A stretch of DNA of 40,254 bases from Armatimonadota bacterium (GCA_025363835.1 JANYLD010000270.1:1-40254), one strand, 5' to 3'. Shown: positions 13,671 through 21,717, counted from the first letter of the stretch. Program-made: numbers and translations. The notes: a model not told the origin generated them from the letters alone.

Positions 13671-13692
13671 ACGCGACAGCGACGTATCGGGA
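13661..13692. repeat. 32-nt hairpin repeat, copy 6 (upstream of the recombinase)
   Basis: Identical in its 32 bases to copy 3 and preceded by the same AATGGAGCGCCAGCGACA flank. It lies 13 bases before the recombinase ATG. Confidence 0.85.
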
Positions 13693-13705
13693 CCTAGCAA
13701 CCGAG

Positions 13706-15307
13706 ATGCCCAGCAAGCCAAAGAAAACCCGCCTGCAGCCAACCGCTAACACGGGCAACGCCGTCATCTACGCCCGCGTCTCCAGCGCCGAGCAGGCCAA
13801 CGGCTTCTCCGTGGACGCCCAACTCCGCCTCCTCCGAGAGTGGGCCGTGGCCAACTGCTTCAACGTCATCCACGAGTACATCGAAGACGAAAGCGCCAAG
13901 AGCCAAGGCCGCCGCGTATTCGGCGAGATGATCGACCACCTCGAGGCAAACCCCGGCATCCACGTCATCGTGGAAAAGGTCGACCGTCTCTCGCGCAACT
14001 GGTACGACATGGGCAAACTCGACGCAATCGGCGCCCGCATCAAATTTGCCAAGCAAGGCCTTGAGCTCTCGCCCGAAAGCAGTTCATCCGACAAGCTTAT
14101 CGTCGGCGTCCACGTCCTCCTCGCGAAGCACTTCATCGACAACCAGAAAGAAGAGATCCGCAAAGGCATGGACGAAAAGGCCAAGCAAGGCTTCTGGCCA
14201 ACCGTCGCCCCGATCGGCTACAAGAACATCGCCGAGGGCCATAAGAAGACGATCGCCGTGGATACCGCCAAGGCCCCCTTGGTCCGCCGCCTCTTCGAGG
14301 AGTACGCCACCGGCCGGCATTCGCTCGACACTCTCCGCCTGGTCGCCCGCGAGATCGGCCTCACGCCTCCACAGGCCCCCTCCAGGAACATGCTCCACAA
14401 GATACTCACCCGCTCGCTCTACTGCGGCCTCGTCTCCTGGAGCGGCAAAACCTACCCCGGCAATCACGAGCCGATCGTAAGCGTCCAGACCTGGCAAGCC
14501 GTCCAAGCCATCCTCGCCGGCAAAACCAGCAACGCCGGCTCCAGCTCCAAGAACTTCGCTTACCGCGGCCTCATGAAGTGCGCCCTCTGCGGCTGCACCA
14601 TCACCGCTGAGAGCAAGAAGAACGGCAAATACATCTACTACCGCTGCACCGGCATGAGAGGCAACTTGGGAAGCCCAACTACCGCACATCCCGACATCCC
14701 GACATCCCCACATCCCCAAAAGTGCCCCGGCATGAAGATGATCACCGAGCCCGACATCACCGCCCAATACGCGGCCGTCCTCGGCGGTTGCCAGATCTCG
14801 GCCGAGCGAATGGCCTGGCTGAAAACCGCCCTAAAGGAGAGCCTGGCCGAAGAGCGGCACACCGTCGAGACGATCGTAGAAGCCGCCCAGCGGGAGGCCA
14901 AACACCTGCGATCGCAAATTGAACACCTCTATCTAGACCGCCTAAACAGCCAGGTCCCCCAATGGCTCTACGAAAAGAAGCGCCCGGAGCTCGAAGAGCA
15001 GCTCGCCGCCGCGGAGTTGAGGATGCGATCAATCACCAAAGCCGAGGGCGCTTGGTACGAGAAAGCCGAAACCATATTAGAACTCGCCCTTGAAGCCGGA
15101 AACCTCTTTTCCATCGGTTCCCCCGATCAACGCCGAAACCTCATATTAGAACTCCAAGAATCCGCCCTCATAAAAGACGGAATCCTAATAATCAGCCTCA
15201 AAACTCCCTATGCCGAACTCTTCCAAGCCAGCCAACAAAGTCGCGATGCGACCGATTTAGAAATTTGGTACTCCGGAGGGGATTCGAACCCCCGATCTCC
15301 GCCGTGA
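13706..15307 (+). CDS. Large serine recombinase (integrase) whose ORF ends inside the tRNA-Glu gene
   Basis: Site-specific integrase/excisionase, 533 aa. The resolvase domain has the nucleophile S26 in YARVSSAEQ and VEKVDRLSRN near residue 95. A Recombinase domain follows (GIRSLDTL-like region and the NMLHKILTRSLYCG motif). The zinc ribbon has CALCG and YYRC, then C-P-G. A long coiled coil ends the protein. The zinc ribbon carries an in-frame insertion encoded by ACATCCC octamers between YYRCTGMRGN and CPGMKM. The last residues (YSGGDSNPRSPP) are encoded by the 3' half of the tRNA-Glu gene, so the attachment core overlaps both genes. No excisionase or directionality factor is recognised. Confidence 0.9.
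   Translation: MPSKPKKTRLQPTANTGNAVIYARVSSAEQANGFSVDAQLRLLREWAVANCFNVIHEYIEDESAKSQGRRVFGEMIDHLEANPGIHVIVEKVDRLSRNWYDMGKLDAIGARIKFAKQGLELSPESSSSDKLIVGVHVLLAKHFIDNQKEEIRKGMDEKAKQGFWPTVAPIGYKNIAEGHKKTIAVDTAKAPLVRRLFEEYATGRHSLDTLRLVAREIGLTPPQAPSRNMLHKILTRSLYCGLVSWSGKTYPGNHEPIVSVQTWQAVQAILAGKTSNAGSSSKNFAYRGLMKCALCGCTITAESKKNGKYIYYRCTGMRGNLGSPTTAHPDIPTSPHPQKCPGMKMITEPDITAQYAAVLGGCQISAERMAWLKTALKESLAEERHTVETIVEAAQREAKHLRSQIEHLYLDRLNSQVPQWLYEKKRPELEEQLAAAELRMRSITKAEGAWYEKAETILELALEAGNLFSIGSPDQRRNLILELQESALIKDGILIISLKTPYAELFQASQQSRDATDLEIWYSGGDSNPRSPP
14686..14717. repeat. ACATCCCG/ACATCCCC octamer array inside the recombinase zinc ribbon
   Basis: Exactly four 8-base units. Together with flanking bases they insert about 19 residues in frame between the second and final cysteine positions of the zinc ribbon. 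Confidence 0.85.
15266..15307. other. Probable attachment-site core (right border of the element)
   Basis: Overlap of the recombinase 3' end with the tRNA 3' half. A direct repeat of this segment is expected at the left border, outside the window. The exact crossover cannot be read from one border. Confidence 0.6.
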
Positions 15308-15342
15308 GAGGGCGATGTCCTAAACCGCTAGACGACCGGAGC
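15266..15342 (-). tRNA. tRNA-Glu (anticodon CTC), integration site of the element
   Basis: Read on the minus strand it gives a 7-bp acceptor stem, a D-loop TCGTCTAGCGGTTTAGGA, an anticodon stem TCGCC/GGCGG with loop CTCTCAC (anticodon CTC), a T-arm with GGTTCGAATCC, and an encoded ACCA end. The first acceptor pair is G1-U72 rather than the usual G-C. The 3' half overlaps the end of the recombinase ORF. The element lies on the 3' side of the tRNA and so supplies that half. Confidence 0.93.
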
Positions 15343-15384
15343 GTGGACGCTGATTTGTACCCGATTTGGGGGGTGCTTAGCAAG

Positions 15385-15545
15385 CGTTGAGCCTTAAGCG
15401 TTGAGCCTTGCGCCTTGGCCCTAAGAGTTAAACCTCGACCTTGGGATTAGGCCCGGACCTTGTACTTAGGCTCAAGGCTCAGGGCTAAAGGCTCAAGGCT
15501 TAGGGCTCAAGGCTCAAGGCTCAAGGCTCAAGGCTCAACGCTTCA
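15385..15545. repeat. Array of 23 heptamers with a mid-array strand flip
   Basis: Exactly 161 bases divide into 23 units of 7. The first units are GTTGAGC/CTTAAGC type, the middle is degenerate, and the last eleven are GCTCAAG type, the reverse complement of the first in register. The two arms could form a long imperfect hairpin. The array ends at the last base of the cytochrome gene's stop codon. Confidence 0.9.
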
Positions 15546-16619
15546 CCCCTTGGGCCTGGCGAACTTAGAGTCAGGGACGTCTGCGTTGGGGGTGACGGTG
15601 GTGAAGGTGAAGGTGTTGACGCCTTCGCCTGTCGTGTCCACCACTTTGAATGGGATCTTGACCCCGTTGACATCTCGGTAGTCGCTGTAATCCTCGGTGC
15701 CCGGGACAGCGCCTACGAGCGTATTGGTAGCCGTCCACACCCTGACCAGGAGGCCCGTGTTGACGTCGAAGTAGAGGCGCTGACGGAGGTTATCGAATTT
15801 GGACTGAGCGCCGACGACATAAACGTCTTTGCCGTCCAGCGTGTCCTTCCGAACCCGTTGGAAGCTCGTGTAGAAGCTTCTCGGACTCAAGTAGCTGTAA
15901 GGTGAATAGAAAGCAATCTCGGAGGCGGACTCATCAGCGACTGCGGGGTTGCCGGCATCCTTGCCCCAAGCAACTGCTCCGTCATAGCCTCGGACGTAGG
16001 TTGCGGGGCCGAACATCATGGTGTTCAATACTTTTCCTGGGGCCTTGGAGATGATCTCGACTTTGGCCGGGGTCGTATCGAACTGGGCGTCCGCCTTCAT
16101 ATCGAGGGTTTGAATCTTCGCCACGGCAACCGGTCCGCCTATGGCTTGCATGTACTTGTCAACGAGGCTGTCGGCCGTCGGAATTGCAGAGCCTGTGGTT
16201 GCGGTCGGGCGCTCGGAGGCAGGCGGCTGTCCCAATGGCGCAAAGCGGTTGGGTGAGGAGTGGCCCTGGTGGCAGGTAGCACACGTCACCGTCATGTTGC
16301 CCTGGAAGTTATCTGAGTTGATCTTCCGCATCATAGTGACCATCTCGCGAGCTGTGTCCTTCTTCTCCGTATCCTTTTCAAACTGCCATTGGCCCTTGTC
16401 GTCCTGAGCATGGCAGAAGGTGCACTTCACGCCGAGCGCGGCCGTCATCGCGTTCATGGCGGGCAGGATCTCTTTGGCCGGGGAGCCGGTGAACACTTTA
16501 ATGTTCTTGTACTGCTTCTCAGCGGGAGTGTCCGTCTGCGCACGCGGCGCGGCGCCGGCTAGGGCGGCAGTGAAAAGGGCGAGCGATCCGGCGTGGAAAA
16601 AAGCGGTTCGAATAGTCAT
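15543..16619 (-). CDS. Diheme c-type cytochrome of the reaction-centre-cytochrome-like family, exported
   Basis: Signal peptide (residues 1-28, AALAGAAPRAQT). Residues 35-125 are the CytoC_RC-like module with GSPAKEILPAMNAMTAALGV, haem motifs C66TFCH70 and C113ATCH117, and the usual KDTAREMVTMMRKIN helix between them. Residues 155-358 form a beta-rich domain (LVDKYMQAIGG, then DYRDVNGVKIPFKV) like lipoprotein-carrier or DUF2092-type domains. Such proteins are common in non-phototrophic Acidobacteriota and relatives; periplasmic electron transfer is the likely role. It stands alone, divergent from the sensor kinase. The stop codon is the end of the heptamer array. Confidence 0.85.
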   Translation of the reverse strand: MTIRTAFFHAGSLALFTAALAGAAPRAQTDTPAEKQYKNIKVFTGSPAKEILPAMNAMTAALGVKCTFCHAQDDKGQWQFEKDTEKKDTAREMVTMMRKINSDNFQGNMTVTCATCHQGHSSPNRFAPLGQPPASERPTATTGSAIPTADSLVDKYMQAIGGPVAVAKIQTLDMKADAQFDTTPAKVEIISKAPGKVLNTMMFGPATYVRGYDGAVAWGKDAGNPAVADESASEIAFYSPYSYLSPRSFYTSFQRVRKDTLDGKDVYVVGAQSKFDNLRQRLYFDVNTGLLVRVWTATNTLVGAVPGTEDYSDYRDVNGVKIPFKVVDTTGEGVNTFTFTTVTPNADVPDSKFARPKG

Positions 16620-16825
16620 GTTGAGGCTCTCGTTGTTCAGGCATTCGGGAGCATACGCGATGCGGGGTCAAAGAACATCTCGTGGCGGCTAATTAAAGTG
16701 GCCGGAAAGACCCATTGGACGCCCTTAACAGAGTGTCCAAGTTCTCAAAAGTTGTGATCTACTACACCAAACGTCGAAAACGTATTCTATACTAGTTCTT
16801 GCGGTCTAGGGCGCAAATACACGAC

Positions 16826-18913
16826 ATGGCAGAAATGCAGCAGACTCATAAGCGGAGCGAGACCGCCGGACGAGCCGCAGCCGCAGCGCCTGAAGGCTGT
16901 ACGGCAGAAGAAGCTCTAATCGAAAGCGAGCAAAGACTGAGAGCCATCTTTGAGAACGCCCAAGACGCGATCCTGCTCGTAAATGATAACGGGTTCTATC
17001 AAGACGTCAACCCAGCGGCAGAAAAGCTCACCGGCTACACCCGAGACGAGTTGATGACCATGACGATCGCAGACGTCGCGTCGCCGAGTCTGCAGCCAAG
17101 CGTCGAGCCGGATTTGAGTGAACTTCAGAAGACTGGCCAGCAGGTAGGAGAATATGTGCTCCGTCGCAAGGACGGCTCGCTCGTCACCGTGGAGTACCGG
17201 GCCGTGGCGAACGTGCTCCCGGGTCTTCATCTTTCCATCCTCCATGACATATCGGAACGGACTCAGGCGGAGATGGAGCGGCGAAAAGGAAACGAAAGAT
17301 TTCGGGGTCTTGCCGATTCTATGCCTGCGATCGTTTGGTCCAGTTTTGCGGATGGCAGCGTCGATTATCTCAACGGGCACTACTACGATTACACGGGCCT
17401 GTCCCCTGACATCCCGGGCATTGAAGGCTGGGTCATTGTTGTTCATCCTGACGACATGGCCGGGGCTCGAGAGCACTATGAAAAGTGCTTTTCGGCCGGT
17501 GAGGTCTGGGAACAAGAACTGCGGCTCAAGCGCCATGACGGCCAATATCGATGGCATTTGTCGCGGTCGGTGCCGCTTTTCGACGGCGCAGGCAAGATTT
17601 CTCGCTGGTATGCGACCAGCACTGATATTCATGATCAGAAAATGGCAGAAGCCAAAGCGAGGGACGAAGCATTCGCCCTCGAGACGATCAATCGTGTTGG
17701 GGAATCTCTCTCCAGCGAACTGAACCTAGAAAAGTTGGTCCAAAGCCTGACTGACGCTGCCACGGAGTTGGTTGGCGCGCAATTCGGATCGTTCTTTTAC
17801 AACGTCATGAACGACTCCGGTGAGAGCTACTTGCTTTACTCGCTCTCAGGCGTTCCAAGAGAGGCATTTTCCGCGTTTCCGATGCCGCGAAATACGGCGA
17901 TCTTTAATCCTACATTTCAGGGTGAAGGAGTGATGCGTAGTGAGGACATCACCCAGGATGAACGCTACGGCCTTAACGAGCCGTATTGCGGGATGCCCAA
18001 AGGCCACCTGCCGGTCAAAAGCTATTTAGCAGTACCTGTTATCTCCAGATCGGGCGAGGTCATCGGTGGACTATTTTTCGGCCACGAAAAGGCCGGCATC
18101 TTTACCTCTCGACATGAGCGGATTGTGCTAGGCGTTGCCTCGCAAGCTGCCGTGGCAATGGATAACGCACGTCTCTATCAGCGCATGACGAACATGAACG
18201 TGGAGCTTGAGAGGCGAGTTAAAGAGCGAACCGCGCAATACGAAGCCGCCAATAAGGAGATGGAAGGCTTCACTTACTCCGTCTCGCACGACCTACGCGG
18301 GCCCTTGCGGGCAATTATGTCGACAAGCATGATCCTGCGGGAGGACTACGGCGACTCCCTGCCCGAAGACGCCCAACAGCATCTCGAGCGTCAGGCCAAA
18401 GCGGCGAGCAAGATGGGGAGCTTGATCGACGATCTCCTCAAACTGTCGAGGATTGCCCGCCAAGAGATGACGAGGTCCGACGTCGACCTTTCAGGCCTTG
18501 CGACCGAAGTCTACGAGGAAGTTGCGGCCCGTGAGCCCTGCGAGAACATTCGGTTTGAGGTGCAAGAGGGGCTCTGCGCGAAAGTTGACGCGAAGCTGTT
18601 CAGGCTCGTAGTTCTCAACCTGATCGACAACGCCTGCAAGTTTTCGCCTGATGGGGGAAAAATCTCAATCGGCGAGGCCGCTCAAAATGCAGAGCCCGTG
18701 TTCTTCATCAAGGACGAAGGCATCGGCTTTGACAAGCAGTACGCAGAGAAGATGTTCTTGCCGTTCGAGCGCCTCGTTCTGGATACGGAGTTTCCGGGAA
18801 CGGGTATCGGTCTGGCCAACGTCAAGCGCATCGTCGAGCGGCACGGCGGAAAAATTTGGGCTGAAGGGGAACTGGGCAAAGGCTCGACCTTCTATTTCAC
18901 GGTCCCCGCTTAG
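16826..18913 (+). CDS. PAS-PAS-GAF hybrid-input sensor histidine kinase (cytoplasmic)
   Basis: Domains in order: PAS (EQRLRAIFENAQDAILLV), second PAS/PAC (FRGLADSMPAIVWS, with WHLSRSVPLFD), GAF (residues 285-450, INRVGESLSSELNLEKLVQ), HisKA with phospho-acceptor His in YSVSHDLRGPLRAI, and HATPase with N-box NLIDNACKFSPDGG, G1 DEGIGFD and G2 GTGIGLANVK. There is no membrane segment, so it senses a cytoplasmic signal. The architecture resembles phytochrome-like or blue-light-like kinases, but no chromophore cysteine is evident. No response regulator is adjacent. A TTG at 16799 would add 9 residues; TATACT at 16788 suggests transcription begins near it. The stop overlaps the stop of the convergent hydrolase. 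Confidence 0.9.
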   Translation: MAEMQQTHKRSETAGRAAAAAPEGCTAEEALIESEQRLRAIFENAQDAILLVNDNGFYQDVNPAAEKLTGYTRDELMTMTIADVASPSLQPSVEPDLSELQKTGQQVGEYVLRRKDGSLVTVEYRAVANVLPGLHLSILHDISERTQAEMERRKGNERFRGLADSMPAIVWSSFADGSVDYLNGHYYDYTGLSPDIPGIEGWVIVVHPDDMAGAREHYEKCFSAGEVWEQELRLKRHDGQYRWHLSRSVPLFDGAGKISRWYATSTDIHDQKMAEAKARDEAFALETINRVGESLSSELNLEKLVQSLTDAATELVGAQFGSFFYNVMNDSGESYLLYSLSGVPREAFSAFPMPRNTAIFNPTFQGEGVMRSEDITQDERYGLNEPYCGMPKGHLPVKSYLAVPVISRSGEVIGGLFFGHEKAGIFTSRHERIVLGVASQAAVAMDNARLYQRMTNMNVELERRVKERTAQYEAANKEMEGFTYSVSHDLRGPLRAIMSTSMILREDYGDSLPEDAQQHLERQAKAASKMGSLIDDLLKLSRIARQEMTRSDVDLSGLATEVYEEVAAREPCENIRFEVQEGLCAKVDAKLFRLVVLNLIDNACKFSPDGGKISIGEAAQNAEPVFFIKDEGIGFDKQYAEKMFLPFERLVLDTEFPGTGIGLANVKRIVERHGGKIWAEGELGKGSTFYFTVPA

Positions 18914-19809
18914 CGGTTTTGGAACGCTGAATCCAGACTGGCGTCGAATTGGCTCTGATTTTCTAGCCACGGAATATGGCCGGCTCTCTCGACCCAATGC
19001 ACCTTGGCTTGGGGCAAATACTTCACATTGAGGGCGATGGTGCTAGCGTCAATCGGGTCTTGGCGACCCTGAATGATGTCGACGGGCCCGCGATATTTGA
19101 CGATGGTGCTTTTCACGTCATAGCCGAACAGCAGCGGCTGCAGCTTCGGATTGAAGTCGTCCGGCTTCATGCCCTTCATAAACGAGAGGGCGTTTTCGCG
19201 CTTATAAAAGTATCCGGGAAGAATCGATTCGAGGTAGTGGAAGCTCCCCATAGGGTCGTGGGCTGCGGATTCCTTGAAGGACTTTGCCCTAAGGGCGATA
19301 TCCTCCGGCTCCAGGTGCATGTTGATGTTGTCTTGGAATACGGGGGCGAAGGAAACGTCCACGCCGCCCGAGTCCATTAGGATCAGATGGGAGACTCGAT
19401 CCGGATGGGCCGCCGCGTAGGCCATGGACAGCATGCCACCCCAGGAGTGGCCGATAAGCGTGACTTTGTCCGCATGAAGCTGTTGCCTGACCGCGTCGAT
19501 GTCATCAATGAAGATAGGGAGCGTCATGTGGCTCGAGTCGGTGCTAGGCAGCTTTGTCTTTCCGGTGCCCCGCTGGTGGAGGAGGACCGCTTCGTGGTCC
19601 CTGGAGACTTTGTCAAAGACGTATTTGACGGAGTAAGGGGTGACGCCGGGACCGCCCGCGAGGAGGATAACCACATCTCCCTTCCCTTCCGTTTCGTAGA
19701 CCAATGAGATATCGCCGCGCTGAACGGTGTGGGCGACAGCCGTGTCGGCCCGGGCGGTCATTGTTACCAGAGCGAGGAGGGGGATGAGGAGGCTCAGAAG
19801 TTTTGACAT
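18910..19809 (-). CDS. Exported alpha/beta hydrolase, proline iminopeptidase-like
   Basis: A 299-aa alpha/beta-fold hydrolase with signal peptide (LLSLLIPLLALVTMTARA). It has an oxyanion loop GGPGVTPYSV, a nucleophile elbow GHSWGG, a catalytic Asp in QGRQDPID and a His in ERAGHIPWLE. The GGPG loop plus GHSWGG is characteristic of the S33 family (proline iminopeptidases and related aminopeptidases or lactonases). The substrate is not evident. Probably periplasmic. It is convergent with the kinase, and its promoter faces leuB across a 220-base gap. Confidence 0.85.
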   Translation of the reverse strand: MSKLLSLLIPLLALVTMTARADTAVAHTVQRGDISLVYETEGKGDVVILLAGGPGVTPYSVKYVFDKVSRDHEAVLLHQRGTGKTKLPSTDSSHMTLPIFIDDIDAVRQQLHADKVTLIGHSWGGMLSMAYAAAHPDRVSHLILMDSGGVDVSFAPVFQDNINMHLEPEDIALRAKSFKESAAHDPMGSFHYLESILPGYFYKRENALSFMKGMKPDDFNPKLQPLLFGYDVKSTIVKYRGPVDIIQGRQDPIDASTIALNVKYLPQAKVHWVERAGHIPWLENQSQFDASLDSAFQNR

Positions 19810-19863
19810 GGTGAAGGGGACCTTTTTAGATTACGCGCATTTCGGGCTCACTGGACCCAGCCC

Positions 19864-19908
19864 CTTTGTGTATCTTTGTGATTCTTCGTGTTCTTTGGGT
19901 TTATTCAG
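19864..19908. repeat. CTTTGTG-type dispersed repeat
   Basis: TTTGTGTATCTTTGTGATTC and following near copies (TTCGTGTTCTTTGGGTTT) with 8-9 base spacing, partly complementary to CCACCAAGACTCACAA at 19939-19954. It resembles a dispersed intergenic word and fills part of the hydrolase-leuB gap. The rest of the gap shows nothing clear except the leuB promoter. Confidence 0.5.
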
Positions 19909-20016
19909 GCCGGTTTAAAACAGAAGGGGCACCGGAGTACCACCAAGACTCACAATGCTCCATCGGAATCGCCACGAAAGGCCTTCTCCATTGGGTAGCT
20001 GAAGCGCTAGATCAAA

Positions 20017-20022
20017 TATAAT
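20017..20022 (+). promoter_or_regulatory. -10 box TATAAT 8 bases before the leuB ATG (leaderless start)
   Basis: A consensus TATAAT lies 8 bases upstream of the start codon. Transcription would begin at or within a base or two of the ATG, so the mRNA would be leaderless. No Shine-Dalgarno box exists. A TTGGGT element at 19991 has 20-base spacing. Confidence 0.6.
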
Positions 20023-20030
20023 CGCTCGGC

Positions 20031-21104
20031 ATGGCTTTTAAGATTGCGGTTTTGGCGGGAGATGGGATTGGGCCGGAGGTGACTGCCGAGGCGGTCAAGG
20101 TTCTCCGGGCCACGGGCGTGGAGTGCAACTTTGAAGACGCGCTCATTGGCGGCGCCGCATACGACGCCAAGGGGCACCCGCTCCCCAAAGAGACGCTCGA
20201 CCTCTGCAAAGATGCCGACGCCGTGCTGTTAGGCGCGGTCGGTGGACCGAAATATGATGCGATCCAACCGATCGAATTGCGGCCAGAAGTTGGCGCGCTC
20301 CTCCCCCTTCGGCGTGAGTTGAACCTCTACGCCAACGTGCGGCCGGCTAAGACGTTGAAGGCTCTGATGATGGCGAGCCCGCTGAAGGGCGAGCGAGGGC
20401 TGATCGACTTGGTCGTTATGCGGGAGCTAACAGGCGGCATTTACTTTGGCCAGCCGCGTGAGCGGCGGGACAACGGGAATACGGCGGTGGACACTTGCAT
20501 CTATTCGAAGATGGAAATCGAACGGATTGCGAAGCGCGCTTTTGACATAGCTCGTCAGCGCCGCAGGATGATCACGAGCGTGGACAAGGCGAACGTGTTG
20601 GAGACCAGTCGCCTTTGGCGTGAGGTTGTGACGGCGATGGCGGCCGACAATCAAGACGTCAAGGTCGAGCATATGCTGGTGGACAACTGCGCGATGCAGC
20701 TTGTGCGGGACCCTCAACACTTCGACGTGATCCTGACTGAGAATATGTTTGGTGACATCTTGTCCGATGAGGCTTCGATGATCACAGGCTCGCTGGGCCT
20801 CCTGCCGTCAGCCAGCTTGAGCGATCCCAAGAACGGCAAAGTTTTCGGCCTCTACGAACCAGTGCACGGCTCCGCGCCAGACATCGCCGGCCAGGGTCGG
20901 GCAAACCCTATCGCTGCGATTCTCAGCGCGGCAATGATGCTTCGTTACTCCTTTGACGACAACAAGAAGGCTTTGCGAATTGAAGCCGCCGTTGATCAGG
21001 CTTTGGACTCCGGCATTCGGACCGCAGACATCTTCGAGAAGGCTTCACGGCTCGTCAGCACTAAGGAGATGGGGGATGCAATTGCCGAGCGAGTTGCGGG
21101 GTAG
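20031..21104 (+). CDS. leuB: 3-isopropylmalate dehydrogenase
   Basis: NAD-dependent oxidative decarboxylation of 3-isopropylmalate in leucine biosynthesis, cytosolic. The 357-aa length is standard. [12 protein letters not shown] lies at the N-terminus, [19 protein letters not shown] gives substrate arginines, [12 protein letters not shown] is present, and the family signature [25 protein letters not shown] is followed by [20 protein letters not shown] for NAD binding. It stands alone, not in a leuABCD operon. The -10 box against the ATG points to leaderless translation. The space between its stop and the next ATG is entirely a heptamer array. Confidence 0.97.
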   Translation: MAFKIAVLAGDGIGPEVTAEAVKVLRATGVECNFEDALIGGAAYDAKGHPLPKETLDLCKDADAVLLGAVGGPKYDAIQPIELRPEVGALLPLRRELNLYANVRPAKTLKALMMASPLKGERGLIDLVVMRELTGGIYFGQPRERRDNGNTAVDTCIYSKMEIERIAKRAFDIARQRRRMITSVDKANVLETSRLWREVVTAMAADNQDVKVEHMLVDNCAMQLVRDPQHFDVILTENMFGDILSDEASMITGSLGLLPSASLSDPKNGKVFGLYEPVHGSAPDIAGQGRANPIAAILSAAMMLRYSFDDNKKALRIEAAVDQALDSGIRTADIFEKASRLVSTKEMGDAIAERVAG

Positions 21105-21109
21105 TCGAG

Positions 21110-21198
21110 GGGTATTGGGTATTGGGTATTCGGATTCGAACCCAAGACCTAACACCTAAAACCTAATACCTAAAACCTAATACCCAACACCCAACACC
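21110..21198. repeat. Heptamer array with strand flip filling the leuB-macrodomain gap
   Basis: Three GGGTATT units, then without phase change CGGATTC, GAACCCA, AGACCTA, and finally seven units of AAACCTA/ATACCTA/ACACCCA type running to the base before the ATG of the macrodomain gene. Right-arm units are complementary to left-arm units. Confidence 0.9.
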
Positions 21199-21717
21199 AT
21201 GCTTGACATCTCCGTTGTTCGCGGCTCAGTCGTTGATCAGGATGTCGAATATATCGTCAACGCTGCGAACACGATGATGCGTGGTGGCGGCGGAATTGAT
21301 GGGGTGATTCATCAATTGGCGGGGCCGAAATTGTTGTTGGAGCTTTATCGCGTTGCTCCGAACGGGTGTCCGACGGGCGAGGTTGTCGTTACCGGCGCCC
21401 ATCAGTTGAAGCACAAGGGCATCATTCACACGCCAGGACCGCGGTGGAAGGGCGGAGATCATGGGGAGGCGGACCTTTTGGCGGCTTCCTACCGGAACAG
21501 CCTTGCGGCAGTTCATGTATTGGGAGGGGCGAGCATTGGGTTCTGCTCGATCTCGACTGGGTCCTATCGGTTTCCCGTTGAACTGGCTGCGCCGATTGCA
21601 CTGGGCGCCGTTCGGGCTTGGGTCTCCTCGGTGGCGGAGACTTCGATTGAGCGGGTTGTGTTTGCGATGTTTTCGGAGGCTGAGTATTTGGTTTATCTCC
21701 GGGTACTCGGAGAATAG
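21199..21717 (+). CDS. Macrodomain hydrolase (O-acetyl-ADP-ribose deacetylase type)
   Basis: A 172-aa single macrodomain, MacroD/YmdB class: residues 18-38 carry VEYIVNAANTMMRGGGGIDG (ADP-ribose binding and catalytic loop), then PTGEVVVTGAHQL, IIHTPGPRW, and the phosphate loop ISTGSYRFP. Such enzymes remove mono-ADP-ribose or deacetylate O-acetyl-ADP-ribose. The ATG is directly preceded by the heptamer array with no Shine-Dalgarno sequence, so translation must use another mechanism or depend on the repeat RNA. A hairpin with a T6 tract lies downstream. Confidence 0.92.
   Translation: MLDISVVRGSVVDQDVEYIVNAANTMMRGGGGIDGVIHQLAGPKLLLELYRVAPNGCPTGEVVVTGAHQLKHKGIIHTPGPRWKGGDHGEADLLAASYRNSLAAVHVLGGASIGFCSISTGSYRFPVELAAPIALGAVRAWVSSVAETSIERVVFAMFSEAEYLVYLRVLGE

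Noticed and set aside
13706-15307. Diversity-generating retroelement or transposase-encoded origin of the repeats
   Set aside because: No reverse transcriptase, transposase or template/variable repeat pair is visible in the window; the recombinase is an ordinary integrase.
15385-15545. CRISPR array
   Set aside because: Units are 7 bases, contiguous and degenerate; there are no spacers and no cas genes. The same holds for the other short-period arrays.
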